64,000 nt of DNA from Pseudomonas antarctica (GCF_001647715.1 NZ_CP015600.1:620001-684000); one strand, 5' to 3'. Positions 1-12,012 are shown, counted from the first letter of the stretch. The notes: generated by a model from the sequence alone, not told the origin. A program made the numbers and translations.

Positions 1-542
1 TCGGCCCGGGCCTGGGCGCTGCGTCCTGGGGTAAAAGCCTGTTGTCCGTCGCCGCCAATGCCTCGCAGCCGCAAGTCTGGGACGCAGATGCGTTGAATCA
101 GTTGGCCACGGGCGGCGTAAGCCTTCCCGCTAACAGCGTGATTACGCCGCACCCTGGCGAGGCGGCGCGTTTGATGGACATCACGACAGTCGAGGTTCAG
201 GCCGATCGCCTTAAGGTGGCGCGCGCGTTGAGCCAGAAATTCAATGCAGTGACTATTCTCAAGGGTGCTGGCAGTTTGATTGCTAGCCCGGACGGACGTG
301 TTTCGCGATGTGACCAAGGCCACCCGGCGATGGCCACCGCCGGTTTGGGTGACGTCCTGAGTGGCTTGGTGGGCGCATTACTTGCCCAAGGCATGCCCGC
401 TTATGAAGCCAGCTGCCTGGCCGTGTGGCTGCACGCCACGGCGGGGGATCGCCAGGGCACCTTTGGGCGCGGCTTGGCTGCCAGCGACCTGATACCTGCC
501 ATTCGTCAATTGCTGGAGGAGCAGTCGCCGTGTCTGAAGTAA
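1..542 (+). CDS. nnrD: ADP-dependent NAD(P)H-hydrate dehydratase domain (NnrD/YjeF C-terminal), 5'-truncated by window edge
   Basis: The reading frame is open from base 3 and its beginning lies outside the window. The visible part is the carbohydrate-kinase-like C-terminal domain of the bifunctional NAD(P)H-hydrate repair enzyme, which dehydrates the S-form of damaged NAD(P)HX using ADP. Diagnostic strings are a GPGLG turn at the edge, ITPHPGE near base 147 and AGLGDVLSGLVGALLAQG near base 340, the nucleotide-binding loop of the family. The stop overlaps the start of tsaE by 13 bp, the usual arrangement in Pseudomonas, where this gene opens the tsaE-amiB-mutL-miaA-hfq operon. Whether the N-terminal epimerase domain is fused cannot be seen here, although fusion is usual. 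Confidence 0.93.
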   Translation, partial: GPGLGAASWGKSLLSVAANASQPQVWDADALNQLATGGVSLPANSVITPHPGEAARLMDITTVEVQADRLKVARALSQKFNAVTILKGAGSLIASPDGRVSRCDQGHPAMATAGLGDVLSGLVGALLAQGMPAYEASCLAVWLHATAGDRQGTFGRGLAASDLIPAIRQLLEEQSPCLK

Positions 543-1000
543 CCCTTTTCCTGGCGGATGAAGACGCCATGGTCGCGTTCGGCAATCGCATTGCCCAGGT
601 TACGGCCGGTGCCGGGTTGATCTTTCTCAAGGGCGATTTGGGGGCCGGGAAAACCACACTGTCCCGCGGGATTATTCGTGGGTTGGGTCACGCCGGGGCG
701 GTAAAAAGCCCTACGTTTACCTTGGTCGAACCTTACGAGATCGGTGATGTTCGCGCCTTCCACTTCGACCTGTATCGCCTGGTAGATCCCGAAGAACTGG
801 AGTACATGGGCATCCGTGATTACTTTGACGAAGATGCGTTGTGCCTGATCGAGTGGCCAGATAAAGGCACAGGCTTTTTGCCAAAGCCGGACCTGACCAT
901 TACCATTACGCCGCACGATCACGGACGTCAGCTGAAGTTGTTGCCCCAGAGTGCGCGCGGTGAGTCGTGGTGCGCTGCTCTGGCATTGGAATTCAAATAA
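530..1000 (+). CDS. tsaE: tRNA threonylcarbamoyladenosine biosynthesis ATPase TsaE
   Basis: A 156-residue P-loop ATPase that works with TsaB, TsaC and TsaD to make t6A37 on ANN-decoding tRNAs. The Walker A motif GDLGAGKTT lies near residue 37, followed by SPTFTLVEPYE and HFDLYRLVDPEELEYMG, all hallmarks of the family. The GTG at 530 was chosen because GGAGGA sits 9 bases upstream and the protein then has the normal length; the frame is open further upstream, but that part overlaps nnrD deeply and is not conserved in type. It overlaps the nnrD end by 13 bp and is followed within 20 bp by amiB, so translation is probably coupled. Confidence 0.95.
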   Translation: MSEVTLFLADEDAMVAFGNRIAQVTAGAGLIFLKGDLGAGKTTLSRGIIRGLGHAGAVKSPTFTLVEPYEIGDVRAFHFDLYRLVDPEELEYMGIRDYFDEDALCLIEWPDKGTGFLPKPDLTITITPHDHGRQLKLLPQSARGESWCAALALEFK

Positions 1001-1017
1001 AATTGGTGGGGTTAGGT

Positions 1018-2439
1018 ATGCGCTTTCGCGCGATGGTTGCTGTCGTAGGGGTGTTGCTTGCGGCAATGACTTTCAATGCTCTGGCTGCTTCACAGGTGAA
1101 AAGTGTTCGCCTATGGCGAGCGCCGGATAACACGCGACTGGTGTTCGACCTGTCTGGCCCGGTCCAGCACAGCGTCTTTACCCTGACGGCGCCCGATCGC
1201 CTGGTGATCGACATCAATGGCGCGACCCTGGCCGCGCCGCTGAAAGTCTCCACCGCCAATACGCCGATTACGTCGATGCGCTCGGCTCAGCGCACGCCGA
1301 CCGATCTGCGTGTGGTCATCGACCTGAAAAAGGCCGTGACCCCGAAAAGTTTTGTGCTGGCGCCGAACGCCCAATACGGCAATCGGCTGGTGGTCGACCT
1401 GTTCGACAACGCCGCCGATGCCGCACCGCCGCCTGCGCCAACCCCAAGTGTTGCGACCGTGCCGGCAGTGCCCGTCAACCCGTCGCAACCACAGGTCAAG
1501 CTGCCACCGCCGCCGCCAGCGCCTGCGGGCAAGCGCGACATTATCGTGGTGATCGACGCCGGCCACGGCGGTGAAGACCCGGGTGCCTCTGGCTCGCGCG
1601 GGCAGCACGAAAAAGACGTGGTACTGGCCATCGCTCGTGAACTGCAGCGTCAGGTCAATGGCATGAAAGGCTATCGCGCCGAGCTGACCCGTACCGGCGA
1701 CTACTTCATTCCGTTGCGCGGCCGTACCGAAATCGCCCGCAAGAAGGGCGCTGACCTGTTTGTGTCGATCCATGCCGACGCCGCACCTTCGGCCGCCGCC
1801 TTTGGCGCTTCGGTGTTTGCCCTGTCGGACCGCGGTGCTACATCCGAAACTGCACGTTGGCTGGCCGACAGTGAAAACCGTTCCGACTTGATCGGCGGCG
1901 CCGGCAACGTGTCCCTCGATGACAAGGACAAAATGCTCGCCGGCGTACTGCTCGACCTGTCGATGACCGCTTCGCTGACGTCCAGCTTGAACGTCGGCCA
2001 GAAGGTTCTGAGCAACATTGGCCGCGTGACCTCGCTGCACAAACAGCGCGTGGAACAGGCGGGTTTCATGGTGTTGAAGTCGCCGGACATTCCATCGATC
2101 CTGGTGGAAACCGGGTTTATCTCCAACTCCAACGAAGCCTCGAAGTTGGCCAGTGCCGGCCACCAGCAGGCCCTGGCCCGCTCGATCAGTGCGGGTATTC
2201 GTCAGTTCTTCCAGCAGAACCCGCCACCGGGCACCTACATCGCCTGGCTGCGTGACTCCGGGAAAATCGCCCAGGGCCCGCGCGACCATCGCGTGCAGCC
2301 CGGTGACACCCTGGCCATGCTCGCCGTGCGTTTCCAGGTCTCGGCCGCGACCTTGCGCAGCGCCAATAACCTGAAAACCGATGAGTTGAAAGTCGGTCAG
2401 GTATTGACCATTCCTGGCACTGAATTGGCGGCGCAGTAA
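1018..2439 (+). CDS. amiB: N-acetylmuramoyl-L-alanine amidase AmiB with AMIN and LysM domains
   Basis: A 473-residue periplasmic zinc amidase that cuts the amide bond between MurNAc and the peptide stem during septum splitting. It starts with a Sec signal peptide (about residues 1-24, ending LAA). An AMIN domain follows (about 26-128), which targets such enzymes to septal peptidoglycan, then a Pro/Ala-rich linker (136-170) and the Amidase_3 domain (174-395) with [11 protein letters not shown] (zinc ligand His183), Glu198, SIHADA (His252) and the catalytic VETGFISN. One LysM repeat closes the protein. A LysM on AmiB is usual in pseudomonads. Its stop shares one base with the mutL start. Confidence 0.95.
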   Translation: MRFRAMVAVVGVLLAAMTFNALAASQVKSVRLWRAPDNTRLVFDLSGPVQHSVFTLTAPDRLVIDINGATLAAPLKVSTANTPITSMRSAQRTPTDLRVVIDLKKAVTPKSFVLAPNAQYGNRLVVDLFDNAADAAPPPAPTPSVATVPAVPVNPSQPQVKLPPPPPAPAGKRDIIVVIDAGHGGEDPGASGSRGQHEKDVVLAIARELQRQVNGMKGYRAELTRTGDYFIPLRGRTEIARKKGADLFVSIHADAAPSAAAFGASVFALSDRGATSETARWLADSENRSDLIGGAGNVSLDDKDKMLAGVLLDLSMTASLTSSLNVGQKVLSNIGRVTSLHKQRVEQAGFMVLKSPDIPSILVETGFISNSNEASKLASAGHQQALARSISAGIRQFFQQNPPPGTYIAWLRDSGKIAQGPRDHRVQPGDTLAMLAVRFQVSAATLRSANNLKTDELKVGQVLTIPGTELAAQ

Positions 2440-4352
2440 TGAGCGAATCAGTTCTGAACAGCGGTTCACGCATCGAACTGCTCAGCCCGCGCCTTGCCAA
2501 CCAGATTGCGGCGGGCGAGGTCGTTGAGCGCCCGGCATCGGTGATCAAGGAACTGCTGGAAAACAGTATCGACTCGGGTGCCAAACGCATTGATGTCGAC
2601 GTGGAGCAAGGCGGCGTCAAGCTGCTGCGGGTGCGCGACGACGGCAGTGGCATCTCTTCGGATGACCTGCCGCTGGCCTTGGCCCGTCACGCGACCAGCA
2701 AGATTCGCGACCTGGAAGACCTTGAACGGGTCATGAGCCTGGGCTTTCGCGGTGAAGCATTGGCGTCCATCAGCTCCGTGGCGCGCCTGACCCTGACTTC
2801 CCGCACCCGCGACGCCGAGCAGGCGTGGCAGGTGGAAACCGAAGGCCGCGACATGGCGCCTCGGGTCCAGCCAGCGGCGCACCCGGTGGGTACGTCGGTT
2901 GAGGTGCGCGACCTGTTCTTCAACACTCCGGCGCGACGCAAATTCCTCAAGGCCGAAAAAACCGAATTCGATCAGCTGCAAGAAGTCATCAAGCGCCTGG
3001 CACTGGCGCGCTTCGACGTGGCGTTCCATTTGCGCCACAACGGCAAGACTATCCTCAGCCTGCACGAAGCCCATGACGATGCCGCCCGTGCTCGGCGTGT
3101 GTCGGCAATCTGCGGCGCGGGCTTCCTGGAGCAGGCGCTGCCGATTGAAATCGAACGCAACGGCTTGCGGCTGTGGGGCTGGGTAGGCTTGCCGACGTTC
3201 TCCCGTAGCCAGGCGGACTTGCAGTATTTCTTTGTGAATGGCCGTGCGGTGCGCGACAAACTGGTGGCCCACGCGGTACGCCAGGCTTATCGCGACGTGT
3301 TGTTCAACGGTCGCCATCCGACATTTGTACTGTTCTTTGAGGTCGATCCGTCGGTGGTCGACGTCAACGTGCACCCGACCAAACACGAAGTGCGCTTTCG
3401 CGACGGGCGCATGGTGCATGACTTCCTGTATGGCACCTTGCACCGCGCCCTGGGCGATGTGCGCCCGGATGATCAGCTGTCTGCGCCAATCGTGACGGCC
3501 GTTGTGCGCCCGAGTGGTCCGGAAGCCGGCGAGTTCGGTCCTCAGGGCGAAATGAGCCTGGCGGCCAACCTGCTGCAGTCGCCACAGCCACAACCGGCTT
3601 ATACCGCGCCGGGTTCCGGGGCAGGCGCAGGTTATCAGTATCAATACACGCCGCGTCCGCAGTCGACGGTGCCGGTAGCTGAGGCCCAGGCGGCCTATCG
3701 TGAGTTCTTCGCGCCGCTGCCGGGTGCCGAGCCGGGCGCTGTCGCGTTGCCGGAGGGCGGTGGTGATATTCCGCCGCTGGGCTATGCGCTGGCCCAGCTC
3801 AAGGGCATCTACATTTTGGCGGAAAACGCCCACGGCCTGGTGCTGGTGGACATGCACGCCGCCCATGAGCGGATCATGTACGAGCGCCTGAAGATCGCCA
3901 TGGCCAGTGAAGGTCTCAGCGGCCAACCCCTGTTGGTGCCCGAATCCCTGGCGGTCAGCCAGCGCGAGGCCGACTGCGCCGAAGAACACCACAGCGTGTT
4001 CCAGAAACTGGGCTTCGAACTGCAACGCCTGGGCCCTGAAACGTTGGCTATCCGCCAGATTCCCGCACTGCTCAAGCAGGCTGAGGCCAACCGTTTGGTC
4101 GCCGACGTACTGGCCGATCTGATGGAATATGGCACCAGCGACCGCATCCAGGCGCATATCAACGAACTGCTCGGTACCATGGCCTGTCATGGTGCGATCC
4201 GCGCCAACCGCCGCCTGGCCTTGCCGGAAATGAACGGCCTGCTGCGCGACATGGAAAACACCGAGCGCAGCGGGCAATGCAACCATGGCCGACCGACCTG
4301 GACCCAGATGGGCCTGGACGATTTGGACAAACTGTTCTTGCGCGGCCGGTGA
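2439..4352 (+). CDS. mutL: DNA mismatch repair protein MutL (endonuclease-type)
   Basis: A 637-residue GHKL ATPase that links MutS mismatch recognition to strand removal. The N-terminal ATPase shows [17 protein letters not shown] and [10 protein letters not shown]; a low-complexity linker (about residues 350-430) leads to the dimerisation domain. Unlike E. coli MutL, the C-terminus carries the nicking-endonuclease signature DxHA(x)2E(x)4E beginning at Asp471 ([12 protein letters not shown]) and a CNHGRP metal motif near the end, as expected for a genus without MutH. ATG overlaps the amiB stop (TAATG), and the stop overlaps the miaA start (TGATG), so the three genes are translationally coupled. 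Confidence 0.96.
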   Translation: MSESVLNSGSRIELLSPRLANQIAAGEVVERPASVIKELLENSIDSGAKRIDVDVEQGGVKLLRVRDDGSGISSDDLPLALARHATSKIRDLEDLERVMSLGFRGEALASISSVARLTLTSRTRDAEQAWQVETEGRDMAPRVQPAAHPVGTSVEVRDLFFNTPARRKFLKAEKTEFDQLQEVIKRLALARFDVAFHLRHNGKTILSLHEAHDDAARARRVSAICGAGFLEQALPIEIERNGLRLWGWVGLPTFSRSQADLQYFFVNGRAVRDKLVAHAVRQAYRDVLFNGRHPTFVLFFEVDPSVVDVNVHPTKHEVRFRDGRMVHDFLYGTLHRALGDVRPDDQLSAPIVTAVVRPSGPEAGEFGPQGEMSLAANLLQSPQPQPAYTAPGSGAGAGYQYQYTPRPQSTVPVAEAQAAYREFFAPLPGAEPGAVALPEGGGDIPPLGYALAQLKGIYILAENAHGLVLVDMHAAHERIMYERLKIAMASEGLSGQPLLVPESLAVSQREADCAEEHHSVFQKLGFELQRLGPETLAIRQIPALLKQAEANRLVADVLADLMEYGTSDRIQAHINELLGTMACHGAIRANRRLALPEMNGLLRDMENTERSGQCNHGRPTWTQMGLDDLDKLFLRGR

Positions 4353-5323
4353 TGAGTGCCTTGCCCCCCGCCATCTTCCTGATGGGCCCCACGGCCGCCG
4401 GCAAGACCGACCTGGCTATCGAGCTGACCAAGGTGTTGCCGTGCGAGCTGATCAGTGTCGACTCTGCACTGGTTTACCGGGACATGGACATTGGCACTGC
4501 CAAACCATCCAAAGCGCTGTTGGCCGAGCATCCGCATAGGCTGATCGATATCATCGACCCGTCCGAGAGCTATTCCGCAGCGGATTTCCGTACCGATGCC
4601 CTGGCCGCCATGGCCGAAATCACCGCGCGGGGCAATATTCCGCTGCTGGTGGGCGGTACGATGCTCTATTACAAGGCTTTGCAGGAAGGCCTGGCGGATA
4701 TGCCGCCGGCCGACGCCCAGGTGCGTGCCGAGCTTGAGGAAGAAGCTGCACGCCTTGGCTGGCAAGCCCTGCACGACCAGTTGGCGGCTATTGATCCGGT
4801 GTCCGCCGCGCGCATTCATCCCAACGACCCCCAGCGCCTCACCCGGGCCCTGGAAGTCTGGCGCGTGAGCGGCCAGACCATGACTGAACATAGGCTGAAA
4901 CAAACTGCGCAAAGTGCTCAAGCAGGCGCATCTGGACAGTCACAATTGCCCTATACTGTGGCGAATCTGGCCATTGCTCCGGCAAATCGCCAGGTGCTGC
5001 ATGAGCGAATTGCACAAAGATTCACAATTATGTTGGAACAGGGGTTTGTGGACGAGGTCGTAGCACTGCGTTCAAGAGGTGATCTGCATGCTGGGTTGCC
5101 TTCGATACGTGCTGTTGGCTATCGCCAAGTCTGGGATCATCTGGATGGCAAGCTGACGTCAGCCGAAATGCAGGAGCGCGGCATCATTGCCACGCGCCAA
5201 TTGGCGAAGCGCCAGTTCACCTGGCTGCGCAGCTGGAGCGATTTGCACTGGTTGGACAGCCTGGACAGCGACAATCTGTCACGCGCCTTGAAATACTTGG
5301 GAACGGTCTCCATATTGAGCTGA
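4352..5323 (+). CDS. miaA: tRNA dimethylallyltransferase MiaA
   Basis: A 323-residue enzyme that transfers a dimethylallyl group to N6 of A37 in tRNAs reading UNN codons (i6A, later ms2i6A). The P-loop GPTAAGKTD lies at about residues 12-20, followed by the [17 protein letters not shown] substrate loop and, near the end, the [13 protein letters not shown] tRNA-binding helix. The ATG sharing its A with the mutL stop was preferred over an upstream in-frame ATG inside mutL. The hfq gene follows after 93 bp; in gammaproteobacteria hfq is often transcribed partly from promoters inside miaA. Confidence 0.96.
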   Translation: MSALPPAIFLMGPTAAGKTDLAIELTKVLPCELISVDSALVYRDMDIGTAKPSKALLAEHPHRLIDIIDPSESYSAADFRTDALAAMAEITARGNIPLLVGGTMLYYKALQEGLADMPPADAQVRAELEEEAARLGWQALHDQLAAIDPVSAARIHPNDPQRLTRALEVWRVSGQTMTEHRLKQTAQSAQAGASGQSQLPYTVANLAIAPANRQVLHERIAQRFTIMLEQGFVDEVVALRSRGDLHAGLPSIRAVGYRQVWDHLDGKLTSAEMQERGIIATRQLAKRQFTWLRSWSDLHWLDSLDSDNLSRALKYLGTVSILS

Positions 5324-5416
5324 GTCCTTGCAATTGCCGTCTATCCTTGGGGGTGTGACGGCCATAAGCTATCTATTTTCCGAATTTTATTATTGATCCT
5401 TAAAGGAGTGCGGCAC

Positions 5417-5677
5417 ATGTCAAAAGGGCATTCGCTACAAGACCCTTACTTGAATACTTTACGTAAAGAGAAAGTTGGGGTTTCCATCTACCTGGTCAAC
5501 GGTATCAAGTTGCAAGGCACGATCGAGTCGTTCGACCAGTTCGTGATCCTGCTGAAAAACACCGTCAGCCAGATGGTTTACAAACACGCTATCTCGACAG
5601 TCGTTCCAGTGCGTCCTATCCGTCTGCCTAGCGCAGCGGGTGACGAACAGGGTGACGCTGAGCCAGGTAACGCCTGA
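5417..5677 (+). CDS. hfq: RNA chaperone Hfq
   Basis: An 86-residue Sm-like protein that forms hexameric rings, pairing small RNAs with mRNAs. In Pseudomonas it also cooperates with Crc in catabolite repression. The Sm1 segment ([27 protein letters not shown]) and the Sm2 YKHAIST motif are intact, and the C-terminal tail is short and acidic ([11 protein letters not shown]), typical of pseudomonads. The ATG at 5417 follows AAAGGAG; an in-frame upstream ATG would add eight atypical residues. hflX follows after 12 bp. Confidence 0.97.
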   Translation: MSKGHSLQDPYLNTLRKEKVGVSIYLVNGIKLQGTIESFDQFVILLKNTVSQMVYKHAISTVVPVRPIRLPSAAGDEQGDAEPGNA

Positions 5678-5689
5678 TAGGAGTCTCCT

Positions 5690-6991
5690 TTGTTCTTTGA
5701 GCGCCACGGTGGTGGTGAGCGAGTAATCCTCGTTCACTTGGATGGACAGGACCCTGAGGCGCGCGAAGATCCGCAGGAGTTTCAGGAGTTGGCAAATTCG
5801 GCCGGCGCCGAGACCGTTGCGTTTTTTAACGTACCGCGTCATCGGCCAACCGCCAAATACCTGATCGGCAGCGGCAAGGTCGAGGAATTACGCGATCTGG
5901 TGCATGCTGAAGAAGCCGATCTGGTGATCTTCAATCACACCCTCACGCCCAGTCAGGAACGTAACCTCGAACGTGTTTTCGAGTGTCGCGTGATCGACCG
6001 CACCGGTCTGATTCTCGATATTTTCGCCCAGCGCGCCCGCACTCATGAAGGTAAGCTCCAGGTCGAACTGGCCCAGCTTGACCACATGAGCACCCGCCTG
6101 GTTCGTGGCTGGACTCACCTTGAGCGTCAAGGTGGTGGTATCGGCATGCGTGGCCCGGGTGAAACCCAACTGGAAACCGACCGCCGTCTGCTGCGGGTTC
6201 GCCTGCGCCAGATCAAGGGTCGCCTGGAAAAGGTACGCAGCCAGCGCGAGCAGTCGCGGCGCGGCCGGATGCGTGCGGATATCCCTACCGTGTCCCTGGT
6301 GGGCTATACCAACGCCGGCAAATCCACACTGTTCAATAAAGTGACGAAATCGGACGTGTACGCGGCCGACCAACTCTTCGCCACGCTTGATCCGACCTTG
6401 CGCCGTCTGGAACTGGACGACCTGGGGCCGATTGTCCTGGCCGACACCGTGGGTTTCATTCGTCACTTGCCCCACAAGCTGGTCGAGGCGTTTCGGTCTA
6501 CGCTCGAAGAGTCGAGCAACTCCGACCTGCTGCTGCACGTGATCGATGCGGCCGAACCGGATCGCATGTTGCAGATCGAGCAGGTGATGGTGGTGCTGGG
6601 CGAGATTGGTGCACAGGACTTGCCGATCCTCGAGGTCTATAACAAACTCGATTTGCTTGAAGGCGTAGAGCCACAAATCCAGCGCGATGAGAACGGCAAG
6701 CCCCAGCGGGTATGGCTTTCGGGGCGCGATGGTACTGGCTTGGATTTGCTTGAACAGGCCATTGCCGAGTTGCTGGGCAGCGATTTGTTTGTCGGCACCT
6801 TGCGCTTGCCTCAGCGTTTTGCTCGACTGCGTGCACAGTTTTTTGAGTTGGGCGCGGTACAGAAAGAAGAATACGACGAAGAAGGTGTCAGCTTGCTGGC
6901 CGTTCGATTGCCGCGTTCGGAGCTGAATCGGCTGGTCAGTCGTGAAGGTGTGGTACCGGCCGAGTTCATCGAACAACACACTTTGCAATAA
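5690..6991 (+). CDS. hflX: Ribosome-splitting GTPase HflX
   Basis: A 433-residue ribosome-associated GTPase that splits stalled ribosomes under stress. The N-terminal HflX domain (about residues 1-190, with the GPGETQLETDRR glycine-rich patch) precedes the G domain: G1 GYTNAGKSTLFN, G3 DTVGFIRHLP, G4 NKLD. Translation most likely begins at TTG 5690, reading LFFERHGGG: TAGGAG stands at 5678-5683 and no ATG in frame would preserve the conserved N-terminus. It lies 12 bp after hfq and about 100 bp before hflK, within the classical hfq-hflX-hflK-hflC superoperon. Confidence 0.95.
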   Translation: MFFERHGGGERVILVHLDGQDPEAREDPQEFQELANSAGAETVAFFNVPRHRPTAKYLIGSGKVEELRDLVHAEEADLVIFNHTLTPSQERNLERVFECRVIDRTGLILDIFAQRARTHEGKLQVELAQLDHMSTRLVRGWTHLERQGGGIGMRGPGETQLETDRRLLRVRLRQIKGRLEKVRSQREQSRRGRMRADIPTVSLVGYTNAGKSTLFNKVTKSDVYAADQLFATLDPTLRRLELDDLGPIVLADTVGFIRHLPHKLVEAFRSTLEESSNSDLLLHVIDAAEPDRMLQIEQVMVVLGEIGAQDLPILEVYNKLDLLEGVEPQIQRDENGKPQRVWLSGRDGTGLDLLEQAIAELLGSDLFVGTLRLPQRFARLRAQFFELGAVQKEEYDEEGVSLLAVRLPRSELNRLVSREGVVPAEFIEQHTLQ

Positions 6992-7087
6992 AAGCCTCCT
7001 AAAGCGGTTGTGCCGCAGTAGCAGGCATTCTGTAGCATTGGTCGGCGCGCCGTGGGTGCGTCTTTGCTTTATCAGATGGAGAGCGCT

Positions 7088-8263
7088 ATGGCTTGGAATG
7101 AGCCGGGTGGCAACTCGAATAATCAGGATCCTTGGGGTGGTAAGCGCCGCAATAATGGCGACCGCAAGGGGCCACCAGATCTCGACGAGGCCTTCCGAAA
7201 GCTGCAGGAAAGCCTGAATGGGTTGTTCGGTGGTGGAAAAAAACGCGGTGGTGACGAAGGCGGTCGCACAAGCAAGGGCGGCGGCTATGGCCTGCTGGGC
7301 CTGGGTCTTGTCGTGCTGGCTGCCGTCTGGCTGTACAGCGCCGTGTACGTGGTGGACGAGCAGGAGCAAGCCGTGGTGCTGCGCTTCGGCAAGTACTACG
7401 AGACTGTCGGGCCAGGCCTGAACATCTATTTCCCGCCGATCGACAAGAAGTACATGGAGAACGTCACGCGTGAGCGTGCCTACACCAAGCAGGGCCAGAT
7501 GCTGACCGAAGACGAGAACATCGTCGAAGTGCCGCTGACCGTGCAGTACAAGATCAGCAACCTGCAGGACTTCGTGCTGAACGTTGATCAGCCTGAAATC
7601 AGCCTGCAACACGCAACCGAAAGCGCCCTGCGCCACGTGGTGGGTTCCACCGCCATGGACCAGGTGCTGACCGAAGGTCGTGAGTTGATGGCCAGCGAAA
7701 TCAAGGAGCGCCTGCAACGGTTCCTCGATACCTATCGCACCGGTATCACCGTCACCCAGGTGAACGTACAGAGCGCAGCTGCACCGCGCGAAGTACAGGA
7801 AGCCTTTGACGACGTGATCCGCGCCCGTGAAGACGAGCAGCGTTCGCGTAACCAGGCCGAAACCTATGCCAACGGCGTCGTGCCGGAAGCGCGTGGTCAG
7901 GCCCAGCGTATCCTTGAGGATGCAAACGGTTACCGCGATGAAGTGGTTTCGCGTGCCAAGGGTGAAGCGGATCGCTTTACCAAGCTGGTCGCCGAGTACC
8001 GCAAGGCGCCGGAAGTCACGCGTGAGCGTCTGTATCTGGACACCATGCAGGAAGTCTTCAGCAACACCAGCAAGGTTCTCGTGACCGGCAGCAAAGGTGG
8101 GCAGAACAACCTGCTGTACCTGCCGCTGGACAAGATGATCGAAGGTGGTCGTAGCAGCACCAGCGCGCCGTCCACCGGTTCGAACGCTGCTGCTAACGAA
8201 GCGAGCGCCCGTGCGGCCGCTGACTTGCTGCAACAGCAAACACGTACCAGGGAGAGTCGTTGA
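7088..8263 (+). CDS. hflK: FtsH protease modulator subunit HflK
   Basis: A 391-residue SPFH/band-7 membrane protein which with HflC forms a large periplasmic cage around FtsH hexamers and limits their access to membrane substrates. A Gly/Asn/Asp-rich cytoplasmic N-terminus (about residues 1-68) leads to one transmembrane helix (GLLGLGLVVLAAVWLYSAVY) and the band-7 domain beginning VVDEQEQAVVLRFGKY. A long coiled-coil (about 250-320) and a Ser/Ala-rich tail follow. The ATG at 7088 (MAWNEPGGN) matches the usual HflK start. Its stop overlaps the hflC start (TGATG). Confidence 0.96.
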   Translation: MAWNEPGGNSNNQDPWGGKRRNNGDRKGPPDLDEAFRKLQESLNGLFGGGKKRGGDEGGRTSKGGGYGLLGLGLVVLAAVWLYSAVYVVDEQEQAVVLRFGKYYETVGPGLNIYFPPIDKKYMENVTRERAYTKQGQMLTEDENIVEVPLTVQYKISNLQDFVLNVDQPEISLQHATESALRHVVGSTAMDQVLTEGRELMASEIKERLQRFLDTYRTGITVTQVNVQSAAAPREVQEAFDDVIRAREDEQRSRNQAETYANGVVPEARGQAQRILEDANGYRDEVVSRAKGEADRFTKLVAEYRKAPEVTRERLYLDTMQEVFSNTSKVLVTGSKGGQNNLLYLPLDKMIEGGRSSTSAPSTGSNAAANEASARAAADLLQQQTRTRESR

Positions 8264-9129
8264 TGAGCAATAAATCGCTGACCGCCCTGATTGTGGGCGT
8301 CGTCGTGGTCATCGCTGCCTGGAACTGCTTCTACATCGTGTCTCAGACCGAGCGCGCGGTGTTGCTGCAATTCGGTCGTGTGGTCCAGGCGGATGTCCAG
8401 CCGGGCCTGCATGTGAAAGTTCCCTACGTGAACCAGGTGCGCAAGTTCGACGGCCGCCTGATGACCCTGGATGCACCGACACAGCGCTTCCTGACCCTGG
8501 AAAAGAAAGCCGTGATGGTTGACGCCTACGCCAAGTGGCGCGTCAAGGATGCCGAGCGTTTCTACACCGCGACTTCCGGCCTCAAGCAGATTGCCGACGA
8601 GCGTTTGTCGCGCCGTCTGGAGTCGGGCCTGCGTGACCAGTTTGGTAAACGCACCCTGCACGAGGTGGTATCCGGTGAACGTGATGCGCTGATGGCTGAC
8701 ATCACGCGCTCGTTGAACGCAATGGCTGAGAAAGAGCTGGGCATCGAAGTGATCGATGTTCGGGTCAAGGCGATCGACCTGCCGAAGGAAGTGAACCGCA
8801 GCGTGTTCGAGCGTATGAGCACCGAGCGTGAGCGTGAAGCTCGTGAGCACCGCGCCAAGGGTAACGAGCTGGCTGAAGGTATCCGTGCGGATGCCGACCG
8901 TCAGCGCCGTGTACTGCTGGCAGAAGCTTATCGCGAGTCTGAAGAGGCCCGTGGTGATGGTGATGCTCAAGCGGCGTCGATCTACGCCAAGGCTTACGGC
9001 CAGGACCAGGAGTTCTACGCGTTCTACCGTAGCCTGCGCGCTTACCGCGAAAGTTTCGCGAACAAAACCGACGTCATGGTGCTGGACCCAAGCAGCGACT
9101 TCTTCCGCTACCTGGAAAAGTCCAAGTAA
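8263..9129 (+). CDS. hflC: FtsH protease modulator subunit HflC
   Basis: A 288-residue partner of HflK, with an N-terminal membrane anchor (LTALIVGVVVVIAAWNCFYIV) followed by a band-7/SPFH domain (SQTERAVLLQFGRVV) and a helical region with an EREREAREHRAKGNELAEG coiled coil. ATG 8263 was chosen over the TTG directly before it because it carries the GGAGAG ribosome site and gives the usual MSNKSL start. A rho-independent terminator lies about 90 bp downstream and closes the hfq-hfl transcription unit. Confidence 0.96.
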   Translation: MSNKSLTALIVGVVVVIAAWNCFYIVSQTERAVLLQFGRVVQADVQPGLHVKVPYVNQVRKFDGRLMTLDAPTQRFLTLEKKAVMVDAYAKWRVKDAERFYTATSGLKQIADERLSRRLESGLRDQFGKRTLHEVVSGERDALMADITRSLNAMAEKELGIEVIDVRVKAIDLPKEVNRSVFERMSTEREREAREHRAKGNELAEGIRADADRQRRVLLAEAYRESEEARGDGDAQAASIYAKAYGQDQEFYAFYRSLRAYRESFANKTDVMVLDPSSDFFRYLEKSK

Positions 9130-9432
9130 TCAGCCTGTGACTCTGTAGGAAGCACTCCGTCGGGCGGCTAAAACGCCTGGCGGGGTGATCCTTTCAGAAA
9201 ACGGGTGTATGATGCGGCAGCCGGGAAATTCCCGGCTTTTTTGCGTCTGCATGTTTGATTGTTGCTGGTTGCGCAGGCGCCACAGGTTTTTCGAGGAAAG
9301 TGCCCGACGAGGCCGTTTGCAGGCCGTTCGTCACGTCGTTCTTGCGCGTTGTTTATGCAGGAGCCGGGTATTTTCTGCTTCACTCAAGGCTCGGCCGAGG
9401 GCTGGCCGCCCGGATCATAGGGGAATGGCGTA
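9130..9432. other. Intergenic region hflC-hisZ (303 bp)
   Basis: Apart from the terminator at 9220-9246, no gene could be supported here. Many Pseudomonas genomes carry a tiny DUF2065 membrane protein between hflC and hisZ; I looked for a hydrophobic open frame of about 60 codons and did not find one. The remaining 190 bp presumably contain the hisZ-purA promoter. Confidence 0.5.
9220..9246 (+). terminator. Rho-independent terminator after hflC
   Basis: The palindrome AGCCGGGA-AAT-TCCCGGCT is followed by an unbroken run of six T. It separates the hfq-hflXKC operon from hisZ-purA. Confidence 0.85.
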
Positions 9433-10620
9433 ATGGCAACGGTAGACCGCTGGCTGCTGCCAGATGGCATCGAAGAAGTACTGCCACCGGAAGCTGCGCG
9501 CATTGAAGTAGCGCGTCGCCAGGTGTTGGATCTGTTCCAGAGCTGGGGTTACGAGTTTGTCGTAACTCCCCATATCGAGTACCTGGAATCCCTGCTGACC
9601 GGCGCGGGCCAGGACCTGGATCTGCGCACCTTCAAGGTCATCGACCCGCAATCGGGCCGGCAAATGGGCTTCCGGGCTGACATCACGCCGCAAGTGGCGC
9701 GTATCGATGCGCATACCCTGCGCCGCGAAGGTCCGAGCCGTCTGTGCTACGCCGGCAGCGTGCTGCACGCGCAGCCGCGCGCCTTGTCGTCGTCCCGTAG
9801 CCCGATTCAACTGGGCGCCGAGTTGTACGGTGATGCCAGCCCGAGCAGCGACGTTGAAGTGATCAGCTTGATGTTGGCCATGCTGCAACTGGCTGACGTG
9901 CCGGATGTGCACATGGACCTGGGTCACGTCGGAATCTACCGTGGCCTGGCCCGTGCGGCCGGCTTGTCGGGGGAAGTTGAGCAGCAGTTGTTCGATGCCC
10001 TGCAACGCAAGGCTATCGATGAAGTGATCGCCCTTACCGAGGGTGTACCTGCTGACCTCGCCGGCATGCTGCGCGCGCTGGTTGACCTGTGCGGCGGCCG
10101 TGAAGTGTTGGTGGCTGCACGCGAGCGCCTGGCCAATGCGCCGGCGCCAGTGCTGGCGGCGCTGGATGACGTGCTGGCGATTGCCGAACGGTTGTCGGCG
10201 CGGTTCCCGCAGTTGCCGCTGTATTTTGACCTGGGCGAGTTGCGCGGCTACCACTACCACACCGGTGTGGTGTTCGCAGTCTTTGTGCCGGGTGTTGGTC
10301 AGGCCATCGCCCAAGGCGGTCGTTATGACGATATCGGCGCCGACTTCGGTCGCGCACGTCCGGCGACTGGCTTTTCTACCGATTTGAAAACCCTGGTGAC
10401 CCTGGGGCGTGCTGAGGTCGAGCTGCCGTCTGGTGGCATCTGGATGCCCGACAGTACGGACGCAGCACTCTGGCAGCAGGTTTGCCAGTTGCGCAGTGAG
10501 GGTCAGCGTGTCGTCCAGGCCCTGCCTGGGCAGCCATTGGCCGCCGCCCGTGAAGCGGACTGCGACCAGCAATTGATTCTGCAGAACGGGCTTTGGCAAG
10601 TATCGCCACTGGCTTCTTGA
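9433..10620 (+). CDS. hisZ: ATP phosphoribosyltransferase regulatory subunit HisZ
   Basis: A 395-residue paralogue of histidyl-tRNA synthetase that has lost tRNA charging and instead activates the short form of HisG in the first step of histidine synthesis. The class II synthetase core is visible ([37 protein letters not shown] split over residues 10-50; [29 protein letters not shown]), but the C-terminal anticodon-binding domain of true HisS is absent. The neighbour purA makes this the standard Pseudomonas hisZ-purA pair. The start has GGGG upstream at modest strength. Confidence 0.95.
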   Translation: MATVDRWLLPDGIEEVLPPEAARIEVARRQVLDLFQSWGYEFVVTPHIEYLESLLTGAGQDLDLRTFKVIDPQSGRQMGFRADITPQVARIDAHTLRREGPSRLCYAGSVLHAQPRALSSSRSPIQLGAELYGDASPSSDVEVISLMLAMLQLADVPDVHMDLGHVGIYRGLARAAGLSGEVEQQLFDALQRKAIDEVIALTEGVPADLAGMLRALVDLCGGREVLVAARERLANAPAPVLAALDDVLAIAERLSARFPQLPLYFDLGELRGYHYHTGVVFAVFVPGVGQAIAQGGRYDDIGADFGRARPATGFSTDLKTLVTLGRAEVELPSGGIWMPDSTDAALWQQVCQLRSEGQRVVQALPGQPLAAAREADCDQQLILQNGLWQVSPLAS

Positions 10621-11964
<1,344 letters not shown>

Positions 11965-11985
11965 TAAGCTGTTGATGTAAAAAGT

Positions 11986-12012
11986 AAAGGGCTCCTTCGG
12001 GAGCCCTTTTTT
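11986..12012 (+). terminator. Rho-independent terminator after purA
   Basis: The stem AAAGGGCTCC closes a TTCG tetraloop with GGAGCCCTTT, followed by a T-run. This is a textbook intrinsic terminator. Confidence 0.93.

Noticed and set aside
9255..9432. Possible DUF2065 membrane protein before hisZ
   Set aside because: The expected short hydrophobic protein is not encoded in any frame; the available frames are Arg/Cys-rich and run into hisZ out of phase.
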